In this document: piece by piece, positions 45,016-54,200 of the stretch | Layout of the letters: each line of letters opens with the position of its first letter | Numbering within the stretch: position 1 is the stretch's first letter | The notes under the pieces: model-generated | Database searches by the model: none | Seen by the model: only the letters and a program-made list of their open reading frames with translations | What the model was told of the DNA's origin: nothing | Translations under genes and position numbers: made by a program | Assembly (NCBI RefSeq): GCF_003096835.1 | Contig: NZ_QENZ01000005.1 | Span: forward strand, 186,001 to 250,000 | Direction of reading: 5' to 3' | DNA: 64,000 nt | DNA from: Balneicella halophila | GTDB taxonomy: Bacteria; Bacteroidota; Bacteroidia; Bacteroidales; Balneicellaceae

Positions 45016-46851
45016 ATGGAAAAAGTAATAAAAGTCCTAGAAAAGGATCATATTGTCATACGATTTTCTGGAGACTCAGGAGATGGGATGCAGCTAACAG
45101 GGACACAATTTGCAGCTACTTCTGCCCTCTTTGGAAATGATATTTCAACTTTCCCAGATTATCCTGCGGAAATACGTGCACCACAAGGCACTATTGGTGG
45201 TGTTTCCGGATTTCAATTACATATTGGACAAAAAACTGTTTATACTCCTGGAGATTTTGCTGATGTGCTCGTTGCTATGAACCCAGCGGCATTACGTGCA
45301 AATTTGAAAACAGTCGCAAAAAATGCTGTTATCATTGTCAATAAAGATGCATTTACTGCTAAAAATATTGAGAAGGCAGGCTATACAGAAAATCCTCTAG
45401 AGAACGGTTCATTAGAACAATATAAAGTTATTTCGGTGCCAATCTCGAGTTTGACTAAAGAGGCGCTTTCTGAGTTTGACATAGATGCAAAAACAATAGA
45501 CCGCTCTAAGAACATGTTTGCTTTAGGTCTTACCTATTGGCTTTTTGAGAAAGAACTCACTCATACTGATAGTTTTTTAGACAAGAAGTTTAAAAAGAAA
45601 GGTAACATTGCAGCAATCAACAAAAAAGTACTAAGAGCTGGTTATAACTATGGAGAAGCAACCCATGTAACTGCTAATCATTACGTTATAGCTCCGGCAA
45701 AAATAAAGAAAGGTACGTACCGAACGATTACTGGAAATGAAGCGACAGCATGGGGACTAATGGCGGCCACTGAAAAAGCTAACTTACCTTTATTCTGCGG
45801 TTCTTACCCTATAACACCAGCTACGGATATTTTGCAATATTTAGCAGCTTACAAAGAATTAGGCATCAAGACTTTCCAAGCAGAAGACGAAATTGCTGGA
45901 ATATGTACGGCTATTGGTGCTTCCTTTGCCGGAAATCTGGCTGTCACCACAACATCAGGCCCCGGCTTGGCTTTGAAAACCGAAGCTGCAGGTCTGGCAG
46001 TGATGACCGAACTACCACTGGTTATTATTGATGTACAGCGTGGAGGTCCATCTACAGGTTTACCTACCAAGACAGAACAATCGGACTTGCTTCAAGCTAT
46101 TCATGGAAGAAACGGTGAAAGTCCTTTAATAGTGATGGCAGCAAGTACTCCTACAAATTGTTTTGATTATGCTTATTATGCTGCAAAACTTACGCTTGAG
46201 CATATGACACCTGTTATATTACTCACTGACGGTTTTATTGCCAATGGTGCAGAACCTTGGCGTATCCCGTCTATGGACGTTATACCAGAAATCAAACCAC
46301 GAATTGCTTCATTGGATAAAGAATATCAACCTTATCAGCGAGACGAAAAAACCTTAGCAAGAGAATGGGCGTTCCCAGGAATGAAAGGACTTGAGCACCG
46401 TATTGGTGGTTTGGAAAAGGAAAATATAACCGGACATGTATCGCACTCTCCTTTGAATCATCAAATAATGAGTGACTTAAGAAAAGAGAAGGTAGAACGA
46501 GTAGCCGATAGCATTCCTGATCAAAAAATATACGGAAAAGACAATGCTGAGACCCTTATTGTAGGCTGGGGAGGTACTTTTGGTCATTTGCTAACAGCCG
46601 TTGAACAATTGGTTGATGAAGGACATGATGTGGCTTTAGCTCAATTTAACTATATCCATCCTCTTCCAAAAAACACAAAAGAGCTATTTAAAGACAGAAA
46701 GAATATCCTAGTTTGTGAGCTTAACCAAGGACAATTTCTTGAGTACCTAAGAGGACAATTCCCTCATGTTGATTTTAAACAGTACAATAAGTTGCAAGGT
46801 TTACCATTTACTGTAAAAGAAATTAAAGAAGCTATCCTTAACTTGAAATAA
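45016..46851 (+). CDS. korA: 2-oxoacid:ferredoxin oxidoreductase, fused gamma-alpha subunit
   Basis: The 611-residue subunit joins the gamma domain (residues about 10-190, with RFSGDSGDGMQLTGTQFA) to the alpha pyrimidine-binding domain (about 220-600, with GNEATAWGL, CGSYPITPATDIL, QAEDEIAGICTAIGASFAG and TTTSGPGLALKTEA). This fused form with a separate beta subunit is typical of 2-oxoglutarate:ferredoxin oxidoreductases, which oxidatively decarboxylate or reductively carboxylate with low-potential ferredoxin. Substrate assignment to 2-oxoglutarate rests on the architecture. korB starts 10 bases downstream. Confidence 0.9.
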   Translation: MEKVIKVLEKDHIVIRFSGDSGDGMQLTGTQFAATSALFGNDISTFPDYPAEIRAPQGTIGGVSGFQLHIGQKTVYTPGDFADVLVAMNPAALRANLKTVAKNAVIIVNKDAFTAKNIEKAGYTENPLENGSLEQYKVISVPISSLTKEALSEFDIDAKTIDRSKNMFALGLTYWLFEKELTHTDSFLDKKFKKKGNIAAINKKVLRAGYNYGEATHVTANHYVIAPAKIKKGTYRTITGNEATAWGLMAATEKANLPLFCGSYPITPATDILQYLAAYKELGIKTFQAEDEIAGICTAIGASFAGNLAVTTTSGPGLALKTEAAGLAVMTELPLVIIDVQRGGPSTGLPTKTEQSDLLQAIHGRNGESPLIVMAASTPTNCFDYAYYAAKLTLEHMTPVILLTDGFIANGAEPWRIPSMDVIPEIKPRIASLDKEYQPYQRDEKTLAREWAFPGMKGLEHRIGGLEKENITGHVSHSPLNHQIMSDLRKEKVERVADSIPDQKIYGKDNAETLIVGWGGTFGHLLTAVEQLVDEGHDVALAQFNYIHPLPKNTKELFKDRKNILVCELNQGQFLEYLRGQFPHVDFKQYNKLQGLPFTVKEIKEAILNLK

Positions 46852-46861
46852 AGAAAACATT

Positions 46862-47881
46862 ATGACACAGCAATATAAATATACGCCAAAAGATTTTAAA
46901 AGTGACCAAGAAGTAAGATGGTGTCCTGGTTGCGGAGATTATGGCATCCTGAATTCTGTACAAAAAGCACTGGCATCTTTACCTTACCCAAAAGAAAACT
47001 ATGCTGTTATTTCCGGTATTGGTTGTTCTTCACGCTTTCCTTATTATATGAATACCTATGGTTTTCATTCTATACATGGACGTGCAGCAGCAATTGCTTC
47101 AGGAGTTAAAACAGCTAATCCGGAGTTGAAAGTAATACAGATTTCCGGTGATGGAGATGCCTTAGCGATTGGAGGTAATCACTTTATCCACACTATTCGC
47201 AGGAATATAGATATCACGATGATTGTTTTTAATAATGAGATCTACGGGCTTACAAAAGGGCAATACTCTCCTACTTCAAAATTAGGTAAACAAACAAAAA
47301 CTTCACCTGAAGGAACCATTGAAAAACCTTTCCGAGTTGCCGAATTGGCACTTGGTGCTAGGGCTCGTTTCTTCGCTCGCAGTTTAGACATTAACATCAA
47401 ACTATCATCAAGCATCATAACAGAAGCTATAGAACATAAGAGCACAGCCGTTATCGAAATTTTACAAAATTGTGTAATTTTCAATGATAAAACACATAGA
47501 GCCTTTTATGACAAAGAGAATAAGTTGAACAACTTTATTATTTTAGAAGATGGTAAACGAATGATTTTCGGAAAGAATCATGACAGGGGACTTAGACTTG
47601 ATGATAATGGATTCATAGAGGTTGTTGAAATCGGCAAGAATGGCATTACTGAAGAAGATATATTAATTCATGATGTGGCTAATCCAAATCCTATGATTCA
47701 TTGGCAATTAGCAGATATGGCATATCCAGAATATCCGGTAGCTTTAGGTATCATTCGTAAAGTAGAAGACAAAACTTATTCAGAGGAGTTGGAAAAACTG
47801 ATAAATGCTAAGAAAGAGAAATCTTCCTTCAAATCAGTAGAAGATGTTCTTACTAGCGGTGAAACTTGGGAAGTAGAATAG
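46862..47881 (+). CDS. korB: 2-oxoacid:ferredoxin oxidoreductase, beta subunit
   Basis: The 339-residue beta subunit binds ThDP and an iron-sulfur cluster. WCPGCGDYGILNSVQKAL near residues 20-37 supplies the first cluster Cys pair, GIGCSSRFPYYMNTYGFHSIHGRA follows, and the ThDP motif is ISGDGDALAIGGNHFIH. NNEIYGLTKGQYSPTS is typical of KorB/OorB. It forms an operon with korA. The ferredoxin at 50.9 kb is a possible electron partner, though in a separate unit. Confidence 0.93.
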   Translation: MTQQYKYTPKDFKSDQEVRWCPGCGDYGILNSVQKALASLPYPKENYAVISGIGCSSRFPYYMNTYGFHSIHGRAAAIASGVKTANPELKVIQISGDGDALAIGGNHFIHTIRRNIDITMIVFNNEIYGLTKGQYSPTSKLGKQTKTSPEGTIEKPFRVAELALGARARFFARSLDINIKLSSSIITEAIEHKSTAVIEILQNCVIFNDKTHRAFYDKENKLNNFIILEDGKRMIFGKNHDRGLRLDDNGFIEVVEIGKNGITEEDILIHDVANPNPMIHWQLADMAYPEYPVALGIIRKVEDKTYSEELEKLINAKKEKSSFKSVEDVLTSGETWEVE

Positions 47882-47910
47882 TCTTGCTAATAGAAATATA
47901 AAACATCTTT

Positions 47911-48480
47911 ATGTCTTTGGATATAAAAAGAATACCCATACAGCCAAACAGCTCTGATTTTGAAGAGATATGGGATATTTATATCAATTCTTTTCCTGAA
48001 GAGGAACGAAGGCATAGAGATGCACAAGAAAATCTTATCAAGGAAATCCCTTACTATCATTGTGAGGGATTATTCGATTCAAAAAAAATAATTGGTTTAT
48101 TTTTCTGGTGGGATTTTCCAATGACCCGTTTTATCGAACACTTTGCTACCCATACAGAATATAGAAATAAAGGGATAGGCAAAGTGGTGATGAATGATTT
48201 TATGCCTGAAAAAGACACACCTATTATTTTAGAGGTTGAACTGCCTGAAGATGAGCTTCAACAGAGGAGAATTAAATTTTACCAGCGCTTAGGGTTTCAT
48301 ATTAATGCAATAGAATATCTTCAAGCCCCCTATCGTGTCGGGGAACCATTTAGCTCTCTATTATTAGCGTCTTATCCAACACCGCTTACCCCTAGCCTTT
48401 CTTCCTATTTCGCTTCAGATTGTCTGCCTATTATCTATCTTGAACATTATCATTCAATAAGGCAAAGAAATCGTGAATAA
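47911..48480 (+). CDS. GNAT-family N-acetyltransferase
   Basis: This is a 189-residue single-domain GNAT. The acetyl-CoA loop is EYRNKGIGKVVMNDF (about residues 89-103), preceded by a beta strand FIEHFATHTE and followed by ILEVELPEDELQQRRIKFYQRLGFHINA. Substrate is unknown. It follows korB by 29 bases on the same strand and may be read through. Confidence 0.85.
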   Translation: MSLDIKRIPIQPNSSDFEEIWDIYINSFPEEERRHRDAQENLIKEIPYYHCEGLFDSKKIIGLFFWWDFPMTRFIEHFATHTEYRNKGIGKVVMNDFMPEKDTPIILEVELPEDELQQRRIKFYQRLGFHINAIEYLQAPYRVGEPFSSLLLASYPTPLTPSLSSYFASDCLPIIYLEHYHSIRQRNRE

Positions 48481-48492
48481 TCAGTTTGTGAC

Positions 48493-48521
48493 TTGGCATA
48501 AGTCATAAAAATGTAACTTTG
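48493..48521 (+). promoter_or_regulatory. Putative promoter for the FUSC-family gene
   Basis: TTG at 48493-48495 and TAACTTTG at 48514-48521 are separated by 18 bases. The ATG is 34 bases downstream. Confidence 0.55.
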
Positions 48522-48555
48522 CAACTTCAATTAACCCAATAGAATAGGCCAGCTC

Positions 48556-50688
48556 ATGAAAGAATCATGGAATAAAGTCCGCAATAAGATAGAGGTTCTT
48601 TGGATAAATGTTTTTTGGCAATATCCACAAAGGCTTCTTGCTCTAAAGATAGCTATTGCCGTTGCTTTGCTCATTATTCCATTTGAAATTATAGGAAAAC
48701 CTTTCTTTGGAATGACACTGGCACTGGGTGCTGTGGCTACGGCTTTGTCTGAAACGGATGACTATCCGAGAGGGCGTATCAAAGCGCTGGCAATTATGTT
48801 ATTGAGTTTTTTTGTGTCAAGTGCCTCTGTAGAATTATTGCGTCCACATCCGCTCTTATTTGGAATAGGACTCATTGGCTCTACTTTCTTTTTTATTATT
48901 CTAGGTGGTATGGGCGAGCGCTACAGGGGAATCACCTTTGGGGCTTTATTGATAGCTATTTACACCATGTTAGGAACGTATTTTGGCAATCCTTGGTACT
49001 ATCAACCGATATTACTCCCTCTGGGTGGATTAGGATATGGAGTTGTCTCATTGGTGTTGCTTTATATCCGTCCTTGGAGGCTTCTAAAAGAACAACTTGC
49101 ACAAGGTTATCGAAAATTAGGAGATTATACCGCACACAAGGCAAAATTCTTTCCAAGTGACCCGAAGCTACAAGACACGCTAAGAAATCAGTTAGCTCAA
49201 AAAAACATTGCGGTGGTTCAATCAATTGGACAATCTAGAACGGCACTTATCAGCTATGCCAAAGAAGTTAAGGATCATCCGGTTATGCCGATATACTACA
49301 ATAAATGGTTGCTCTTACAACAAATGCATGAGCGTGTAGCATCTAGCCATGAGCGCTATGACTTATTAAGTCAAGACACCAAAAATCCTCAACTCATAGA
49401 AGGCTTTGGGCAATTACTTAAAGAAATCTCTAAAGCAATACAGCAAGTTGGCACTTCGTTACTTACTGATATTCCTTACAAGCACCCTATTTCCTTATCT
49501 TGGACAATTACAGCCCTGCATGAGATGATGCAAAGAAGTGAGAGTGATCCACAGTATCCATCACTTAGTTTATTGCTAAAGAATCTTACTGAATTAGAAC
49601 AAACGCTTCGCACTATAGACGACCAGCGAGTGATTACTTCTATGCCAGATATTGAATATCAATCGCAACCAATAGTAACACGCCTCAAAAAGTTAATGAG
49701 GCATACACATCCAAGGTTTCGTTATGCAGTTCGCCTTAGTATTTGTTTTGCCATTGGTTATGCACTCATGTACTTCTTAAAGATAGAAAAGGGAGACTGG
49801 ATATTACTGACCTCGCTGTTCGTTTGTCAGCAAACCTATAGTGAAACTCGCCAGCGACTATTCGAAAGAGTTATGGGAACAATAGCGGGCGTAATACTAG
49901 GGATTTTATTAGCTCAACTGCTTCCTACGCCCACAGGACAAATTATCTTACTAGTAGGCTCTATATATCTCTTTATGATATGGTTACGAAAGAAATATGC
50001 AGTTGCTGTTATTTTCATTACCACCTATGTACTTGCAGCTTTTAATATCCAAGCAGATCAAGGAATAGCAGTAATGGGACCACGCATTGTTGATACCTTG
50101 ATAGGTGCATTCTTAGCTTATTTTGTGGTTCGTTTCATTTGGCCTGATTGGCAATACAAACATCTGCCGGAATTATTGAGAAATGCATTGGCTAAAAATG
50201 AAGCCTATTTACAAGCTATTTATACACCCAATTATCCTCCGATGCAGTACCGTGAAAGCAGACAACAAACGCATGAAGCCGATACGGCATTAACACTTGC
50301 TTGGCGAGGGATAAAGGTTGAGCCAAAGCGCAAATCATTTTATGAGAAAAAAGCATTTACATTGACTTATCTAAATCATGCCCTATTGTCTTATTTATCA
50401 GCCTTAGGAGCCCATGCACAGAATCAACAATTTAATGAAGAAGAACTATCTATATGTAAAAATGTGACTGAGGTTTTGCAACAGGCACAAATATTGTTAG
50501 CTGATAAAGACATTTTACCCAATACCCCTTTAGTACTCAGAGAAATAAAAGAATGGGAAGACGTATTGTATGAGCGAAAGAAGGAATCCAACAACAGACG
50601 AATCACGTTACTATATAATCTAGCCCATACGGCTAAGGAACTACTAAAAGAGGCACAGTTATTACAGCAAAATAAAGTAACAGCATAG
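48556..50688 (+). CDS. FUSC-family inner-membrane protein (YccS/YhfK type)
   Basis: The 710-residue protein has two bundles of about six membrane helices (residues about 25-170 and 395-530), each followed by a soluble helical domain. FGMTLALGAVATALSETDDYPRGRIKA in the first bundle and YAVRLSICFAIGYALMYFLKIEKGDWILLTSLFVCQQTYSETRQRLFERVMGT in the second are typical of FUSC/aromatic-acid-exporter-like proteins. They are thought to move small acids or drugs, but no substrate is known here. It is the only gene of its unit. Confidence 0.88.
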   Translation: MKESWNKVRNKIEVLWINVFWQYPQRLLALKIAIAVALLIIPFEIIGKPFFGMTLALGAVATALSETDDYPRGRIKALAIMLLSFFVSSASVELLRPHPLLFGIGLIGSTFFFIILGGMGERYRGITFGALLIAIYTMLGTYFGNPWYYQPILLPLGGLGYGVVSLVLLYIRPWRLLKEQLAQGYRKLGDYTAHKAKFFPSDPKLQDTLRNQLAQKNIAVVQSIGQSRTALISYAKEVKDHPVMPIYYNKWLLLQQMHERVASSHERYDLLSQDTKNPQLIEGFGQLLKEISKAIQQVGTSLLTDIPYKHPISLSWTITALHEMMQRSESDPQYPSLSLLLKNLTELEQTLRTIDDQRVITSMPDIEYQSQPIVTRLKKLMRHTHPRFRYAVRLSICFAIGYALMYFLKIEKGDWILLTSLFVCQQTYSETRQRLFERVMGTIAGVILGILLAQLLPTPTGQIILLVGSIYLFMIWLRKKYAVAVIFITTYVLAAFNIQADQGIAVMGPRIVDTLIGAFLAYFVVRFIWPDWQYKHLPELLRNALAKNEAYLQAIYTPNYPPMQYRESRQQTHEADTALTLAWRGIKVEPKRKSFYEKKAFTLTYLNHALLSYLSALGAHAQNQQFNEEELSICKNVTEVLQQAQILLADKDILPNTPLVLREIKEWEDVLYERKKESNNRRITLLYNLAHTAKELLKEAQLLQQNKVTA

Positions 50689-50778
50689 TTTAATGCTTTG
50701 GCAGTATATGGACACAATTAACTATCATTATTCTTTTTTAGACTAATATTAAATTAGAAGACAACTTAGTATTTAGAC

Positions 50779-50808
50779 TTGTTCTACCATACCCCCCCAT
50801 TACTTTTG
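50779..50808 (+). promoter_or_regulatory. Putative promoter for the ferredoxin gene
   Basis: TTG at 50779-50781, a 19-base spacer and TACTTTTG at 50801-50808 are a full Bacteroidota -33/-7 match. The start codon is 48 bases downstream. Confidence 0.65.
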
Positions 50809-50850
50809 TAGTAGTGTTTAAGTAACCAAATAATAACTGAAAAAAAATAG

Positions 50851-51024
<174 letters not shown>

Positions 51025-51045
51025 ACGAAGACAAAAAACATCTTG

Positions 51046-51079
51046 AAAGACTATCCTAAATTTGGATGGTCTTTTTTTT
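51046..51079 (+). terminator. Rho-independent terminator after the ferredoxin gene
   Basis: AAAGACTATCC and GGATGGTCTTT form an 11-base stem (two G-T pairs) with a 7-base loop followed by a T-run. Confidence 0.88.
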
Positions 51080-51112
51080 ATTCCATATTTTAATTTAATC
51101 ACTTTACAAACA

Positions 51113-51196
51113 CAAAAAGCGACAAGTCTAAGTTGCCGCTTTAAATGTTTTCACAACGGAATAATCCTTATTGTGAATTGGTTCAATTTTTATCAC
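51113..51196 (-). ncRNA. tracrRNA of the type II-C CRISPR system
   Basis: On the minus strand, 51196-51170 reads GTGATAAAAATTGAACCAAT then TCACAAT, nearly the same as the plus-strand repeat section ATGATAAAATTGAAACCAAT then TCACAAC. It is therefore complementary to crRNAs transcribed from the minus strand of the array. TTCACAA and TTGTGAA (around 51174 and 51153) can also form an internal stem with GGA/TCC inside. The 3' end is a perfect 8-base hairpin (AGCGGCAA/TTGTCGCT, 51140-51118) followed by TTTTT. A TATATTTG -7 box lies just upstream. It diverges from cas9. Ends are estimates; predicted length is about 80-85 nt. Confidence 0.85.
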
Positions 51197-51198
51197 TA

Positions 51199-51206
51199 CA
51201 AATATA
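51199..51206 (-). promoter_or_regulatory. -7 box of the tracrRNA (TATATTTG)
   Basis: A perfect TAnnTTTG on the minus strand, placing the start of transcription at the beginning of the anti-repeat. The -33 region is TTTC-like rather than TTTG. Confidence 0.65.
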
Positions 51207-51284
51207 CAAATTCTTTTCAATAAATGAAATAACGTTTTGGCATATTTTTATTAAATTAGTCTCCATAATTAATTAATAATTGCA

Positions 51285-54200
51285 ATGAAAAGAATATTAG
51301 GACTTGATTTAGGGACAAACTCTATCGGTTGGGCATTAGTACACCAATCAGAAGCTAAAGAAGAATTATCAGAAATTATAAAGTTAGGTGTAAGAGTAAA
51401 TCCTCTAACAGTTGATGAAAAGAGAGATTTTGAAGCTGGACGTCCTTTGTCAACCAATGCAGAAAGAACATCAAAACGTGGAGCAAGACGTAATCTTCAA
51501 CGCTTTAAGTTAAGACGTAAAAAACTAATTGAAATTTTAATAAAAAACCATTTTATTACTGAGGAGACACCTTTGACGGAGATTGGAAAAGGAACTACTC
51601 ATCAAAACTTAGAATTACGTGCGAAATCAGCCAGAGAAAAAGTAGAATTAGAAGATTTAGCAAAAATATTTTTAGCCATAAATAAAAAGAGAGGCTATAA
51701 AAGTAGTCGTAAGGTTCAGAACGAAGAAGATGACCAACCTATTGATGCAATGTCAATAGCTAAAGAAATATATGAAAAAGAAATTACAGTAGGACAATAC
51801 GTTCTTAATCTCTTAGAAGAAGATAAAAAATATATTCCTGACTTTTACCGTTCGGATTTACAGCAGGAATTTGATAAAGTTTGGAATTTTCAAAAACGAT
51901 TTTATCCTGAAATCTTAACAGATGAGTTATACAAAGAGTTGCAGAATAAAAATAAAACACGTACTTGGGCAATCTGCAAAGAGCCTTTTCAACTTGTTGG
52001 TATTAGCCTAACAGAAAAAGGTGCAGATCTAAAAAAGAAAAAGTACCAACTTCGTTCGCAAATGATAGCTGAGAAGTTAGATTTAGAATTATTGGCTATT
52101 GTACTTCAGGAAATAAATAACGATTTGAATAAATCAAGCGGCTACTTAGGTGCTATTTCAGACAGAAGTAAAGAGCTTTATTTTAATAATGAAACGGTAG
52201 GTGAAAATCTTTGGAAGCAAATTAAAGATAATCCTCATACTTCTCTTAAGAATCAAGTCTTCTATAGGCAAGATTATTTGGATGAATTTGAGCAAATTTG
52301 GGAAACTCAAGCGAAGTATCATAAGGAACTGACACCTAAATTAAAAGAAGAAATTCGAGATGTAATTATTTTTTATCAACGCAAATTGAAATCACAAAAG
52401 AGTTTACTTAGTTTCTGTCAATTTGAGAGCTGGAAAATTGATAAGAAAGATGAAAAAGGCAATATTATACAAAATAAATTAAGTGGTTTGCCAAAGCAAC
52501 AAAGAATCGGCAGGCGTGTAATTTCAAAGTCGTCTCCCCTATTCCAGGAGTTCAAGATTTGGCAAAATATTAATAATCTTGTTTTTCGAAGAATGTATGG
52601 CGCCACTAAAGATTTATTTAACCAAGAAATTCAGACTGACTATATACTTAAAGACGAAGACAGGAATTTACTTTTTGAACAATTAAATATAAGAGGAAAA
52701 CTTAAAGAGAAAGATGTTTTAAAGACGCTTGGATTGAATGCAAAGCTTTGGAAAACAAATTTCCCTGAAGGTCTTGAAGGAAATCGGACAAATGAAGCAT
52801 TATATAAGGTTTATAAACTGATTGCAGAAAATGAAGGCTATGGATTTAACTGGGACAGAAAAAATGCAACTGAGATAAAAGAAGAATTGAGTGCGATATT
52901 TACGGAAATAGGCATAAATTCAAATATATTAGATTTCGATGCAAATATTGAAGGTGAAGAGTTTGAAAAACAAGCTTCATATCAATTATGGCACTTGCTA
53001 TATTCCGCAGAAGATGATAACAATACAAAAATATCAGAAGAGGATATTGAAAAATATGGAAATACATCTGTAAATCTAAAAAAGAAACTTTGTGAGAAAT
53101 TTGGTTTTATCCCCAAGTATGCAAAATTATTGGTAAATATTCCACTGCAACCAGATTATGGCAATCTTTCAAGCAAAGCTATACGTAAGATTATGCCTTA
53201 TTTACAAGAAGGACATATCTATTCTGAGGCTTGCAGTTTGGCTGGCTATAATCACTCAAATAGCTTAACAAAAGAAGATAATGAAAATAGAGAATTAGCT
53301 GATTATTTAGAGTTATTGCCAAAAAACAGCTTAAGGAATCCAGTAGTAGAGAAGATTTTGAATCAAATGGTCAATGTAGTTAATCAAATCATTGACGAAT
53401 ACGGAAAACTCGATGCAATACATATAGAATTGGCCCGTGAGTTGAAAAAGAATGCTAAAGAACGTGAGTTAGCAACTAAAAGGATAAATGAAGCAACAAA
53501 ACGAAATGAAGAAATTAAAAAGAAAATTTCTGAAGATTTTAATATTCCCAATCCTACACGAAATGATGTCATAAGATACCGACTTTGGGAGGAATTAAAG
53601 ACAAATGGTTATAAAACTGTCTTTACTAATCAATATATACCTTATGAAAAGCTTTTTTCTAAAGAAATTGAGATTGAGCATATTATGCCTAAAGCTTTAA
53701 TTTTTGATGATTCTTTTTCAAACAAAACATTAGCTTATCACTCAGAGAACCAAGCTAAAGGAAATAGAACGGCAATCGATTTTATCAGTAACGATAATAG
53801 CCTTGACGTTGAAAACTATCAAACAAGAGTAGATTTATTATATGATAATGGAAAAGGAACTATCACCAAAGCTAAACGAAACAAGTTGTTGCTATCGCAA
53901 AAGGATTTGCCAGATGGATTTATTGAAAGGGATTTACGCAATAGTCAATATATTGCTAAGCAAGCAAAAAATATGTTGCAAACAGTAGTAAGAGAGCCTG
54001 TCGTTTCTACTTCAGGAAATATTACGAATAAATTACGTGAAGATTGGGACTTGATTAATATAATGAAAGAGTTAAATCTTCCTAAATATCGAGCATTGGG
54101 TTTAACAGAGTTTGAAGAGAGACTAAATAAACAGACAGGTAAATGCGTCAAGCATGAAGTTATTAAGGACTGGACGAAACGTAATGATCATCGTCATCAT

